From Tenodera sinensis (taxonomy: Eukaryota > Arthropoda > Insecta > Mantodea > Mantidae), in assembly GCA_030765045.1 (NCBI GenBank), contig CM060967.1, positions 150,355,751 through 150,419,750 on the forward strand: a stretch of 64,000 nucleotides of DNA. The letters are read 5' to 3'. This document shows positions 23,788 to 34,290 of this stretch, piece by piece. The notes below the pieces were generated by a model. That model was not told the DNA's origin. It was given only the letters and a program-made list of their open reading frames with translations, and did no database searches. The position numbers and the translations under genes are program-made. Positions within the stretch are counted from its first letter, which is position 1, and every line of letters starts with the position of its first letter.

Positions 23788-24650
23788 GATGTATTTTTGT
23801 CAGAATCCAGTATTCAAATCCATAAAGCAGCAGAGAAGTTAAAACTGAAGTGCACCCTAGGTTATTAGGCTATCTACATTTACGTTTCCACTCTTGTGAC
23901 AAAAGTGTACCATTTAAGAAGCGTTGAAGCTGTCCCTGTTGAAAGCAATTAGTCGTCCAAAGGCTTGTCAGTCATTTGAGGTGTCGGCGCTCTATTTAGG
24001 CAGACAATGATGACGCATTTCTCTGTGAAATTGCCCCACTTGTAGTGACGCAGTACCAGTCGGCGTCTGAGCGCATTTCTCTCTTCTTTGTTCCGCGCGT
24101 TTGGAATCCGCGCGCTTCTCGCTAATCACACGGACTGGGAACACAAATGTTTGTCTGGTTTTTAAGAAGCTTATAAAAACGCCGCCACTTCTTTGTCTCT
24201 GCGGAAAAAGAAAACGCTTTTCATTTTGATCATTACAATTCGCTGTGACGGTTGTTCGCAGAAAAAGGGGAACTAGCAGCTTTCTTCAAAGGGAGTGAAG
24301 CGTCGCCTCTTCGGACTTGGGGGGATATCCAGCATGCATTCTTTACACAATGTCTCTCTTCACCATACAACAATCCTCTAAACCTTCAAAGACATGACGA
24401 ATTAGAAGCCAGAAACTGTTAATTATCAGAGGCTCTTTGCAACTGGAAAGAATAAAAGTTCATTCCCATTCACGTGTTGCATTAAAAGAATCAATCCATA
24501 AATTTGGACTATAGTGGGCTGCAATTTGCATGTTAGCCTTTTAACTTATTGTATGTTAACTTTTTGCATAACTATTTTATATAGGAGTAAAAATAAACGA
24601 CGTACATGCGGATTTAAATAATTCTCATCGGAAAGCAGGCATGTCTTATA
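23788..24650. other. spacer with a GC-rich promoter-like patch
   Basis: At 24040-24260 a GC-rich stretch (CCGCGCGTTTGGAATCCGCG) precedes a TATA motif (CTTATAAAAACGCC near 24171). It could be the promoter of an LTR or a nearby transcript. No coding sequence supports either. Confidence 0.3.
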
Positions 24651-24651
24651 T

Positions 24652-25468
24652 TTTTTACCACTTCTGCTACGCATAGTAAGTAGGGAAAGTATTGCATCCG
24701 ACCAAAAATTCGCAATCGATTCTCCGGAAAAGGTATTTCGAGGTTCCCTGAAGCATTCTTAGAAAAAGGTACGTGTGTGTGTCCGTGTGTGCCTGTCTGT
24801 GAACACCATAACTCAAACATGCAACGTCAGTTAAAAACCAAAGTTCATGTTTAAGTTTAATATTTTTCAGGGATGCGACCCAAAGTTTTTGAAGAAAATT
24901 CCTCCACCCTAAACTACAGCTTACATGGCAAATTTTGATTTTCTCAAACATGTCTAACGATTTTTATGTATGACATAATTTTATGCCAATAAAATGTATA
25001 TTTTGAATTTCTGGCTGTAGCCCATGTAGTTCTGTTCACTCTTGATGACTTTTGCATAACTGCTAAACGTAAGAGATAGATCAAATATTATTATACGAAA
25101 GCAAGACATCTACAGTCGGTTAAAACACACAATTTATGTCAAATGATCTTTCTTTGTGAAGTGAAGTGAACCATTTCGGAGATATTCCTTACAGACGTTC
25201 TGAAATAGGTGATCATTATGGTTTTTTATTATCTTTTTGTCATTCAAAGAGAACGGAATTTCCAAATCATCATATAGCGAGCACCTGACCATCGTTTAAA
25301 GCCTACTGTATTTTCCTTGCACCCACAAGAAACTTAGCAATACGATAATTTCCACGAATGTTTATCTCGATTAACATGAGATAGAAGAATAAGTGTTTGT
25401 AAGTATAGTTTATACAAGAGTGAGTAGAGAAATTCATGTGATAGCATCACATTCAATTCTTTTTTGCA
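24652..25468 (-). mobile_element. H-family element, copy 6
   Basis: Minus-strand copy. The plus-strand left end has the decayed hairpin (CTTCTGCTACGCATAGTAAG then TAGGGAAAGTATTG), a short GT-rich microsatellite, and TTTTGATTTTCTCAAA. The right end is GAGTAGAGAAATTCATGTGA. Close to full length. Confidence 0.8.
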
Positions 25469-25559
25469 GAAATTCCTGAAGTGTGGTGCACACACACTTA
25501 TGAGATTCCAAGTCATATATTTAAAGTAAGACGCTATTTTAGCATAAAATGTTATAGCA

Positions 25560-25875
25560 GTCGTTTAGGCCAGCCAATTCGACCTACAGGATGGCAGTAA
25601 TTCTTTTAGACACTTTTAAGCATTTAAAAAAGTTAAGTTTCTTGTAAGGAAGACAATATCATCGGCATAGGCCAAGCATCGAAAAGATCTATTGAAAATT
25701 GAACCATTTTTTGTTAATATTTATTTCTTCTAATAATATTAAACGATATAGGTGTCAATGATTCTCCTTGCCTAATTCTATATATTCTACATATTTCTTA
25801 GTAATCTAAAACTGTGTTTAAAAAGAATGAAAATTGGTTGTAAGGAGCAGTTTTTATAAAATAGTTATCATTTGA
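25560..25875 (-). pseudogene. non-LTR reverse transcriptase fragment (antisense)
   Basis: Minus-strand translation gives RIRQGESLTPISFNII (the RQG..LSP.LFN block), a frame break, then RCLAYADDIVFLTRNLTFL with an intact YADD box. It ends about 120 bp before the solo LTR, which may have truncated it. No complete domain. Confidence 0.75.
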
Positions 25876-25999
25876 TTTAAAAATGCATAATGGAGGAACG
25901 ACTCAACGTATCCTGTACACCGGATTTTGTAACTGCACTGTTAATTGATTCAAGAAGCTCAGGATTATTAAATAATACTATATATTTTGTTTTAAATAT

Positions 26000-26493
26000 T
26001 GTCACCGCGCCCGCCGCATCTAATTGCCGACAACAGCAGTGTCACCCATCGCATTATTGTCGGCACTACCGCAAAGGAGCCGAAGGAAAGAGACAGAGAA
26101 TGGCCGCATTGTTGGGGCGCTTGCCGAAAGAGAGAAAAGGATAGAGACTTCGAGAAATCTGCTTTGTATTTCACCGCAATAACTGAACTTTCCAGAATAG
26201 TGCCTGGCAGATATAAATAGCGGTAAAGTGCGACAGAAGAGTCAGACAGACGTATGTGAAGCGTTGAGTAGTCGTGCCGACGGAAAGAAGAGACGTATGC
26301 GAAGCGTTGAGGAGTCGTGCCGACGGAGAAGGGACAGTTTTGTGACGAATTTGAAGCCGTGCTGCGAGTGAATCGGAAAAGACTTTCTTGCTGTTGCAAC
26401 GAGTGTAAAAAGTTACTGTTTACGGAAGTAAAAGGGTATCTTTATCCCGACTACATCTGTCATCTTTACTTTTCAACCCACCAAAAAGTCACA
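26000..26493 (+). mobile_element. solo LTR of the gypsy-like element at 31.8 kb
   Basis: Related along most of its length to the two LTRs at 31.8-34.3 kb but in opposite orientation. Begins TGTCACC and ends GTCACA, flanked by ATAT on both sides (25996-25999 and 26494-26497). Contains TATAAAT (26212) and two copies of the 43 bp unit around GTCGTGCCGACGGA. It differs by an extra 40 bp at the 5' end before a second TGTCACCC at 26040. More diverged than the paired LTRs, hence older. The 135-codon antisense frame is a shadow. Confidence 0.85.
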
Positions 26494-26559
26494 ATATTTA
26501 GTACCACAACATATATGAAAAAATACGTATGTTTCTTGGTATACAAAGCTATTACATTC

Positions 26560-26880
26560 GCATGTTTTTCTTAATTCACTTTCCCTTTACTTAATTTCCC
26601 TTCTCACTTTTTATAAACAATTCATACACTTTTCTGTATTGTCGAATAGAAAGGCAACGTATTACATTCACGTGGTTTTCTCTACTCGCGTTTGTTTTAC
26701 GTAACACAACAATTTTCTCTGACTGAAATAGAAGTACAACGTTTACATTCATGCGGTTTTCTCTAGCCACTTTTCTTTTATCCTCTTGTACACCGTTCTT
26801 ATTTATTACAATATTGCTTCTAACATGCTCCTTTCCTTTAAATACTAAAACTCTTCTGGTTTTTGCTTCCTTTGTACTTT
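26560..26880 (+). repeat. foldback-type tandem array, short copy
   Basis: Two to three diverged units with GTATTACATTCACGTGGTTT then TCTCTACTCGCG, TTTTACGTAACACA and TTCTGTATTGTCGAATAGAA, the same unit as the arms at 36.6-38.6 kb. Only one orientation is present. It lies about 70 bp downstream of the solo LTR. Confidence 0.65.
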
Positions 26881-27169
26881 TGATGTAACAGGTTCGTTAT
26901 CAGCATCTGCTAAATAATGGTATGCAAGCGGAAATTGGTAACATTTGAAACCAGTAAACCTATATTTTTAATGAAACCCGAGAGCATTATTTTTTCTGGA
27001 TGGTGATAGACTATGCATCCTTTCCAAAAATGTTAACTTGGCATTTTCATGTTCACATAGTTGGTTGTATATCTGTAGGTATTATATGAAAAATAATAAC
27101 GTTTAGGTTGTAAATAACAGTGCGAGAACCTGCAAAGGTTTAAAATTTAGCATGTAATCACATTCTTTC

Positions 27170-27503
27170 GACCGCCTCCGTAGCGCAGTTGGTAGCGTGG
27201 AGGACCCGGGTTCGATCCCCGGTACCAGCATGGGGATTTTATCCCCTCTGGGAGGTCTGGCACGGGGTGCACTCAGCCTCGTCAGTCCCGGGGGAGACCA
27301 AATGAGGAGCTACTTGATGGAAAAGTAGCGACCCCAGGTCGCGAAGACCACATAACTGGCTGGGAGGGATCGGGATGCTGACCACGTACCACCCTCCAGT
27401 ACTGCACCCCACCAATGACGCCTGTAGTGGGCCGAGGTGGGGGATGCAGTGGCTGGACGGTAAGGCGTGGCTTTTCATGGGCTGTGGTGCCAGGGCTTAG
27501 TTT
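27170..27503 (+). mobile_element. SINE family A, full length, with target duplication
   Basis: tRNA-like head (GTAGCGCAGTTGGTAGCG, box B CCGGGTTCGATCCCCGG) followed by the complete A body, ending TTTTCATGGGCTGTGGTGCC. Flanked by 15 bp direct repeats TAATCACA-TTCTTTC (27155-27169) and TAATCACA-GCCTTTC (27504-27518), with two mismatches. Confidence 0.85.
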
Positions 27504-27518
27504 TAATCACAGCCTTTC

Positions 27519-28345
27519 ACGAGAATAGCAGGACAGTTTTGCTAAAAAAGTTAGCCAAGGTAGTATGGAATTACAGTTGTAAGGAGTAAAGTGGGTTATT
27601 CATAATGAAAAGTGTTTATATTATTGTAAATTAAACGACTGACAATTAAATGAAATTAATTCACCCTTTATTTCAAGCTTAAAGAGTTATCTGTGTAATG
27701 TTGACTAAGCCGGTTAGTATTATAGGTATATCTATCATCTGCATAAAATAGCCTCTTTAGTTATCATTGTTACGATTCACTAGTTACTTTAAAGTGAATA
27801 AAGAGCAAGAGATTTGAGTAAACAATGGAATCGTATATAAGGGTACTTTGCGTGTAGAACATTGATCGCTATCTGTGACGTCAGCACAGTGAGTGCTAGC
27901 CCGCATTATCTCTGACTGAGGCAATGGGATTGCATAAGGGTCGCATATACCTACCAGCGGTAATTAGAACATTGATTTAGGCTGCTTATTTGTCTACTGA
28001 ACGTGCAGCATTGGGGTGGTCCCTATATGAGGGGTTACATAAAAATGTCAAGTGATTTGAGCGCATACCTCCCCTGTTTTGTTACTTTTGACATGTTTTG
28101 ATAATGTGTCAGTTTCATTAAAATTAATATTAAGTCAAGCCGCAGTGAACATAACGAACTAAATAAACTTAAATACTGACAGAGTGCTTGTATTTTTAAT
28201 GGCATAAACAACTGAAACTAATCTGCACATGCTTTACAAATATGCTTAATATGTTTAAAAGGAAGAAATTTAAATATTATATTTAATAGAACACACAGCA
28301 TGTGGTAATGCAGCTTAAATCGATAACAGTTTTAACACAATGTTC
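27519..28345. other. unassigned spacer
   Basis: Contains TATATAAGGG near 27834 without a recognisable transcript. Otherwise nothing. Confidence 0.4.
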
Positions 28346-28349
28346 CCTT

Positions 28350-29865
28350 CAGTGTTTCATTTTTACGGCCTGAGTATCGTCTTCGGTGATCTTGCATACA
28401 TCTCAAAATGGTTTGTTTTTGTTCTTCATTGGCATTGACGCCAATCCTCTCTCTACAGTATCGTTAAATACCTTAAGATAGTTCATAGTCTCTTTGACAG
28501 TAACGCAGGAAGTGTTTGAATCCCAAAAAATTGGATCCGTATTTTAAAAATCTAAATCTATGCTTAACTTCTTCAACTTGTCCAAACCCTTGACCGAAAT
28601 GAGCTCATCCATTCCCTTATCTGGAGAAGTAGGGAGTTTCAAAGCTCAATCTATTAATAAACATTTATAGATTTTGAATAGCCTATGCAAACATGCTAAA
28701 TTTAAATTTCTAGAACTGTATTGGGGCGAAAAGAAAACTTCCTCAAAGCTCTGTAACTGCAACAGGTGTGTACTTTCTTTCGATCACCAAGGTTTCGATT
28801 TCTAAGCATGCCTGTTCTTTTTTTTAATTGTTAAAACTGTAAAGCTGTCATGAAACGTTAATAACATACAAATATCTTCATTTAAATACTGTATGTGCTG
28901 TCAAAACTTGTTTACTGTACTCGAAGGAACTCTGGCATGCACTTTTTCGTACAATTTTAATTCCACTAGTCATTGTAGTGTGCGTTGATTGCTGAAGAAC
29001 TCAGAAACTACAATTTTCCATGTACTTTGACCATAAGCAAACAGATGTTCTTCAAACCATCCAAATCACTAACAATGATAGAGCTGAGAAAGAAAGAAGA
29101 ACATCTTCAATAAATAAATTCCTTTGGTCATCCACCTTGCATGATTCAAAGCTCTAGACAGCCTTGCTTTTAGATGGAAGTCCACAGTTGTTCCCAAAAA
29201 CATGACACACGGTAACCGTTCTTCAGTTGCTCTTTTAATAGATTACGGAAGAAGTTAATTGTATCAGAGTCACTCACTTCAGCGCTTTTTTCAGACGAAT
29301 CTTCAATAATTTCCAAAAACAATGAATTGTTATCACCTTTCATCTTCCTTACCTCTGCTGTAATAATTATAATCCTCGCCCTTTGATCTCTTTCCGTCTT
29401 CCAGTCATCTCCAAGATAACCTCTTTGTCCAGACTCTCGTTCATGGAATAAAAAGAGTTTATCCTCTTCTATTTTTAACATGTTTGAAGCATTGGCGTGG
29501 GTAATATCGAACAAATTATTTAGAGTTGGAAAAAACTTGGGCTCTCGTTCCTTTTGAGTGTTCGTCTTCCTATGAGCAGGTTTATTCAAGATTGCGCCAG
29601 TCTGAATACAGATGTATATGTTTCTTTGTGCAATGAGATAAAGCTCGTTTAGGAATTCTAGCATTTTCCCAAAATATTACATATTCACACGCAAGTGAGT
29701 TAGTACTTTCATTGATTGTCAGTTTCATTTCGCGTATGTTATAAAATAAAACTGGCATGATCAGTCGATTAAATGCTAATTTATATGCACTGACTTGGTG
29801 TGTAACTTCACTGAATAAATAACGTCTTAAATTACCGGCCATGATGTAAATAAACATTTGTAGCG
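28350..29865 (-). pseudogene. decayed member of an unclassified multicopy arthropod protein family (TE-like)
   Basis: Minus-strand pieces in order: MAGNLRRYLFSEVTHQVSAY, YVIFWENARIPKRALSHC (to 29582); after a frame change, HRKTNTQKE, LNNLFDITHANASNMLKIEE then DKLFLFHERESGQRGYLG; further down ALNHARWMTKGIYLLKMFFF near 29130; and at the C-terminus NYLKVFNDTVERGLAS then NEEQKQTILRCMQDHRRRYS near 28400-28480. I recall these motifs (FWxxARIP, LFDIAHAxAL, HHARWMAKxIYxLKI, NDTAERG) as a recurrent insect family annotated only as uncharacterised. The central part is deleted and there are several frame changes. Function unknown. Its copy number in arthropods suggests a transposon-borne gene, but I cannot identify catalytic residues. 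Confidence 0.6.
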
Positions 29866-31265
29866 TTGTCTAAGGAAAACCAAGGCTCAACTGAAAATGG
29901 ACAATATGGCAGCAGTGAAGCACACGTATAAGCAGGAATAAGCAAAATGACGCAACTTTGTTTACATACTCGCATATATAAATGTAGATTATGATCCAAG
30001 ACAAAGCCTATTTGTGTGTCTTACAGACAATAAACTCAGCTGCACGTTGGAATATTGATTTGCGTAAACCGTGCTGCAACACGACTTGGGACTTTAGAAC
30101 ATTTTGCTCTCCTAATACCTCAATCATATTTTTCATGGTTGTATCTATATCAGGAAATTTAACAATCCCTGTAGAACTAACCTACCTTCCACTTCACAAT
30201 GCATTTCAGCGTTGCTAGATGGGAAGAGTCGGATTTACGGAGTCGAATTTACGTTGGACTCGATGGCGAGTGGTTCAACGGAATATATTCTTCACTAATA
30301 ACCATCTTTGGAACGAAGAAGTCCATTCAGTGGAAGTCCGAACTGTGTTTAATTCCACTCCTACCCTGCGTTTCTCGAATAGGATACAGGTGCCCCAAAT
30401 CCACAGTTGTTACGGAGCTCCTGAGGCCAGAGGGTGACAGAATGTGGAAACTTGTTTGTCAGTCAGAACAGAGGGGCGTTTCGTGAATGATTTATCAGTC
30501 GGAATTCTGTCCGGCTTGACTATGGTGTATTGCTCAAGGGAGGGCACATCACAGTTACACCACACACCGCCCAGAATAATTGATTGCCAACGTTTTAAGC
30601 GAGCATATGCGGTAAAGTGTCCCATCATCGAGAGCACACCTTGTAGAACTGCACACCAGTATTTCAGTGCACTATATTAACCAGCCTTCTTCCATTATTC
30701 AGCTCACTTTTAATAATTCCATAAAATACAAATGCCCTCCACATATTGGTTATCGGATTTTCGCATTACATTTTAGTATAGGATTTGTGACATTTAGGTA
30801 CGGCAATGTAACTCTGTTTGTGTATATTTAATGTAGAGTAGAGCAGGGGTATTTAATGTTTTTATACCTAAACAAGCTATGTATATGACAGGCAGCTTAA
30901 AGTTCAGGTTATGTTTTAGTTTGCATCAGTGTTTTCATTAAACATTAAGTCACATGGAGATGGAAGCCATGCGAAGACAAATACAAATCATTGCATTTTT
31001 AATACACTATGATGACATATAGCCGGGAATATATTCTTTCATAGTCCAGTTCACATTTTATATCTTTGATTTTGTTTTGGCTACAGGAATCAAACACGGG
31101 ACTTACCGATGCAAGTCTCTCGCGTTTGGCCAATGACGTACATTACTTTATCTTAATCAGATGTAGATTATAAAGATGATAAGTTTCTTTTTCGTGGTTT
31201 TATACGTAGAGTTGTTTCAACATCAATACAAGGGGTACATGTTGCCATTGCGTATAAGAGCATTA
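29866..31265. other. unassigned spacer
   Basis: No recognised repeat. The 95-codon frame at 30199-30486 shows no domain. Confidence 0.45.
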
Positions 31266-31267
31266 CG

Positions 31268-31774
31268 TATGAAAAATATCTGATGTGTTGCACCAACTTT
31301 ACTTATTTCTCTATCTTCTTCATGTTAGTCGAGATAAACATTTGCATAAAATATAAACATTCAAATATAGATTTCATTTGCTATAAAAATCAAACATGTC
31401 GCATTGTAACCAAAATCATTAGAGCCATTTTCGAGAAAATCAAAACTTTTTAAAACCTTTCCTTGTAAAAGGTAGGTTAGGTGATGGAATTCCGCTCAAA
31501 ATCTTCGTTTTGCACCTTGAAAGGTATTAAACTTAAACACCAACTTTGGTGTTTAACCGACATTTCCTGTTCGAGTTACGCTAGTCACAGTCAGACAGAC
31601 AGACAGACAGACAGACAGACACACACACACTCACACACGCATCTTTTTTTAAAAATTCCTTTTGTGAATTCAGGGGGGCCTCAAGACATATGTCCGGTGA
31701 AATCTCGACATCGAATTTCTGGGTCAAATACAGTATTTCCTCTACTTAATATATATAATAGAGAAAGTAATTAC
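31268..31774 (+). mobile_element. H-family element, copy 7, internally deleted
   Basis: Has the 5' end (ATCTGATGTGTTGCACC) and 3' end (TCTACTT...AGAGAAAGTAA) but lacks roughly 330 bp after the 5' 80 bp. The microsatellite position is filled by (ACAG)n(AC)n. Confidence 0.8.
31595..31639. repeat. (ACAG)n(AC)n microsatellite inside H copy 7
   Basis: About seven ACAG units followed by AC repeats, at the H-family microsatellite position. Confidence 0.9.
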
Positions 31775-31809
31775 ATCTGTCATTAACTTGATGTTAACAA
31801 CATGCATAT

Positions 31810-32291
31810 TGTGACTTTGGGTGGGTGTAAAGTAAAGACGACGGATGTAGTCAAGATAAAGAAACACTTTTATTTCCGTAAACAGTAACTTTGTACACTC
31901 GTTGCAACAGTAAGAAAGTCTTTTCCCATTCACCAACAGCACGGCTCCGAACTAGTAACACAACAACTGTCCCTTCTCCGTCGGCACGACTCCTCAACCC
32001 TTCACATACGTCTCTTCTTTCCGTCGGCACGACTACTCAACGCTTCGCATACGTCTCTTCTTTCCGTCGGCACGACTACTCAACGCTTCACATACGTCTG
32101 TCGCACTTTACCGCTATTTATATCTACCAGGCACTGGAAAGTTCAGTTATTGCGGTGAAATACAAAGCAGAAGGTTCCAGAAGTCTCTATCCTTTTCTCT
32201 CTTTCGGCAAGCGCCCCAACAATGCGGCCATTCTCTGTCTCTTTCCTTCAGCTCCTTTGCGGTAGTGCCGACAATAATGCGATGGGTGACA
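31810..32291 (-). repeat. 3' LTR
   Basis: Minus-strand TGTCACCC...GTCACA, 482 bp. Contains a TATA motif (TATAAATAGCGG reading minus, near 32120), three copies of a 43 bp unit, and AATAAAAG downstream as a polyadenylation signal. Confidence 0.9.
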
Positions 32292-32306
32292 CTGCTCCCT
32301 CCTCAG
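32292..32306 (-). promoter_or_regulatory. polypurine tract
   Basis: Minus strand CTGAGGAGGGAGCAG directly abuts the 3' LTR. This is the expected plus-strand priming site. Confidence 0.75.
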
Positions 32307-32502
32307 AACTGGTCGTCCCGACCAGCACTATCACTGCGGCATCTCCCTTGCGCACCGGTGGACTAACCCATCGAACCTCTTCTCCAGGAGGCACGATCCT
32401 AGGTATCGCTGTTGGATAGTGTCCCTTGGTCCGGGTAGGACGATGTATGCCATCCTGCTTCGAAATTCTGCAACAGTACCGCCGGTCTTGACGGTCCCTC
32501 GT

Positions 32503-33366
32503 CTAGTTGCCCTTCTTCCTGGTGTGTTGACGGGCCATCCTGCGCACTTGGAAACGGTTCACTGAGTACCATGTCCGCCGACCTCTCTGGCGCACCTTCG
32601 CAGCCACCTTGCTTCCGATGGGTCCGGCAACAACCCCCGCCACATCCGCGCGAGTCACGTCCACCGCTGCACTCGTGTTCACTCGTGCTCGGCACGGCCT
32701 CTCCTGTATCCTGCCGTCCACGATGATGTCCGCCATTCTTCCGTTCACGGCACTATGCGTCAGGTGATTGGATGGCTCCGACGGTCCCCCCATGTCCCAC
32801 GCTAAGTCGGTTCTCGCGTGTTGCTCGTTTGCTTGTGCGCTTCCCTGCTGATCGTCCTTCACGTCATATCCTGGTTGGTTACGTACCCGACACACTCCTC
32901 CAGAGGATCCTCGACGACGTCCCTGAACTGCCCCTTTGTCTTCCCCGAGACGTACACTTTCGTTATCTGAAACGGGCGCAACTGTCGCCTCGGCCACTAG
33001 GTGCTCCCTCCCCGGGTCCGCGCTATTCCGTCTGCTCCTGGCATCAAGTACTTTGACGCTCTCGTCAACTCTTACTACCAGGGCGCCAAGACGTTCCCCG
33101 TCGTCCTCCAGGACGTCCACATGCTGACAGAGGTCTTCCACCTTTTCGCCGAGTTCTTCCACGTCTTCCGTCACGCCAGTCAGTTCGCCGAGTTGTTCCA
33201 CGTCTTCCGTCACGCCAATCAGTTCGCCGAGTTGTTCCACGTCTTCCGTCACGCCAATCAGTTCGCCGAGTTGTTCCACGTCTTCCGTCACGCCAATCAG
33301 TTCGCCGAGTTGTTCCACGTCTTCCCTCATATCATCTGAAACGGGCGCAACTGTCGCCTCGGCCAC
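32503..33366 (-). pseudogene. Gag-like frame, downstream part with internal repeats
   Basis: 287 codons on the minus strand. The N-terminal half consists of a 13-residue unit (EDVEQLGELIGVT) repeated about 4.5 times, from a 39 bp DNA repeat at 33174-33330, then GEKVEDLCQHVDVLEDDGER and a stretch duplicated in the upstream frame. The C-terminal half is basic and ends QHTRKKGN. There are no zinc knuckle, protease or polymerase motifs. By position it belongs to the element's own gag-derived reading frame. It is separated from the upstream part (33444-33752) by a 2 bp frameshift. Its first ATG probably is not a true start. Confidence 0.6.
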
Positions 33367-33443
33367 TAGGTGCTCCCTCCCCGGCTCCGCGCTATTCCGT
33401 CTGCCCCTGGCATCCAGTACTTTGACACTCTCGTCAACTCTTA

Positions 33444-33752
33444 CTACCAGGGCGCGCCAAGACGTTCCCCGTCGTCCTCCACGACGTCCACATGCTGGCA
33501 GAGGTCTTCCACCTTTTCGCCGAGTTCTTCCACGTCTTCCGTCACGCCAGTCAGTTCGCCGTCAATTTTCGCCGATAGCTCCGTCTTCATCTCTTTCAGC
33601 TCGGCAACGAGGTTGTCGTTTCTCGTCTTCATGTCTTTCAGCTTAGCAGCGAGGTTGTCGTTTGACGTTTTCATTTTGGACATTTCTGTCTTCATTTCGG
33701 CGAATACTTCTTTCATCATTGCCATCATCCTGGTTTCCGAATCTCCCTCCAT
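33444..33752 (-). pseudogene. Gag-like frame, N-terminal coiled coil
   Basis: 102 codons starting about 80 bp after the 5' LTR, where gag is expected. MEGDSETRMMAMMKEVFAEM begins a heptad-rich region (KTEMSKMKTSNDNLAAKLKD), then ELTGVTEDVEELGEKVEDL. It runs out of frame at an extra GC near 33451, where the homologous segment 369 bp downstream has GGCGCC instead of GGCGCGCC. An N-terminal coiled coil is common in insect gypsy Gag proteins. There is no sign of a functional product. Confidence 0.65.
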
Positions 33753-33810
33753 CTTGGTTCTAACGTTGCAACTTCTGACGACGATGTAATGAAACTAGAA
33801 GCAATTCGAC

Positions 33811-33830
33811 GAATCCCACTTCTGACACCA
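33811..33830 (-). promoter_or_regulatory. primer binding site, tRNA-Leu
   Basis: The plus strand GAATCCCACTTCTGACACCA equals a tRNA-Leu 3' end including CCA, as known from animal tRNA-Leu genes. It lies one base from the 5' LTR. It marks the minus-strand start of reverse transcription. Confidence 0.85.
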
Positions 33831-33831
33831 G

Positions 33832-34286
33832 TGTGACTTTGGGTGGGTGTAAAGTAAAGACGACGGATGTAGTCAAGATAAAGAAACACTTTTATTTCCG
33901 TAAACAGTAACTTTGTACACTCGTTGCAACAGTAAGAAAGTCTTTTCCCATTCACCAACAGCACGGCTCCGAACTAGTAACACAACAACTGTCCCTTCTC
34001 CGTCGGCACGACTCCTCAACGCTTCGCATACGTCTCTTCTTTCCGTCGGCACGACTACTCAACGCTTCACATACGTCTGTCTTCTGTCTGTCGCACTTTA
34101 CCGCTATTTATATCTCCCAGGCACTATTCTGGAAAGTTCAGTTATTGCGGTGAAATACAAAGCAGAAGATTCCAGAAGCCTCTATCCTTTTCTCTCTTTC
34201 GGCAAGCGCCCCAACAATGCGGCCATTCTCTGCCTCTTTCCTTCGGCTCCTTTGCGGTAGTGCCGACAATAATGCGATGGGCGACA
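33832..34286 (-). repeat. 5' LTR
   Basis: 455 bp, TGTCGCCC...GTCACA on the minus strand. Near-identical to the 3' LTR except for two instead of three 43 bp units and a short TCTGTC expansion near 34080. Confidence 0.9.
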
Positions 34287-34290
34287 ATAT

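Larger units (their letters stand above)
31810..34286 (-). mobile_element. internally deleted gypsy-like LTR retrotransposon
   Basis: A complete LTR pair on the minus strand: 5' LTR 33832-34286, 3' LTR 31810-32291, TG...CA termini, and ATAT target duplication (31806-31809 and 34287-34290). The primer site at 33811-33830 and a purine tract at 32292-32306 fix the orientation. The internal region is only about 1.54 kb and carries a broken coiled-coil frame but no protease, reverse transcriptase, RNase H or integrase, so the element is non-autonomous. The first roughly 190 bp of the two LTRs appear identical, pointing to a recent insertion. The 4 bp target site and tRNA-Leu primer fit Ty3/gypsy; without pol the class is inferred. 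Confidence 0.88.

Noticed and set aside
25992..26399. 135-codon minus-strand frame and its counterparts at 31891-32265 and 33913-34260
   Set aside because: They lie in LTR sequence and are antisense to the LTR; the repetition comes from the 43 bp unit, not a protein.
27170..27240. Possible tRNA gene
   Set aside because: Head of a SINE A copy flanked by target duplications.
29170..29664. Intact 164-codon gene
   Set aside because: It matches only the middle of a longer family protein and continues in other frames on both sides, so it is a pseudogene segment.
33001..33339. Plus-strand frame with repeated FAELFHVFRHANQ
   Set aside because: Shadow of the 39 bp repeat whose sense strand is the minus-strand Gag-like frame.
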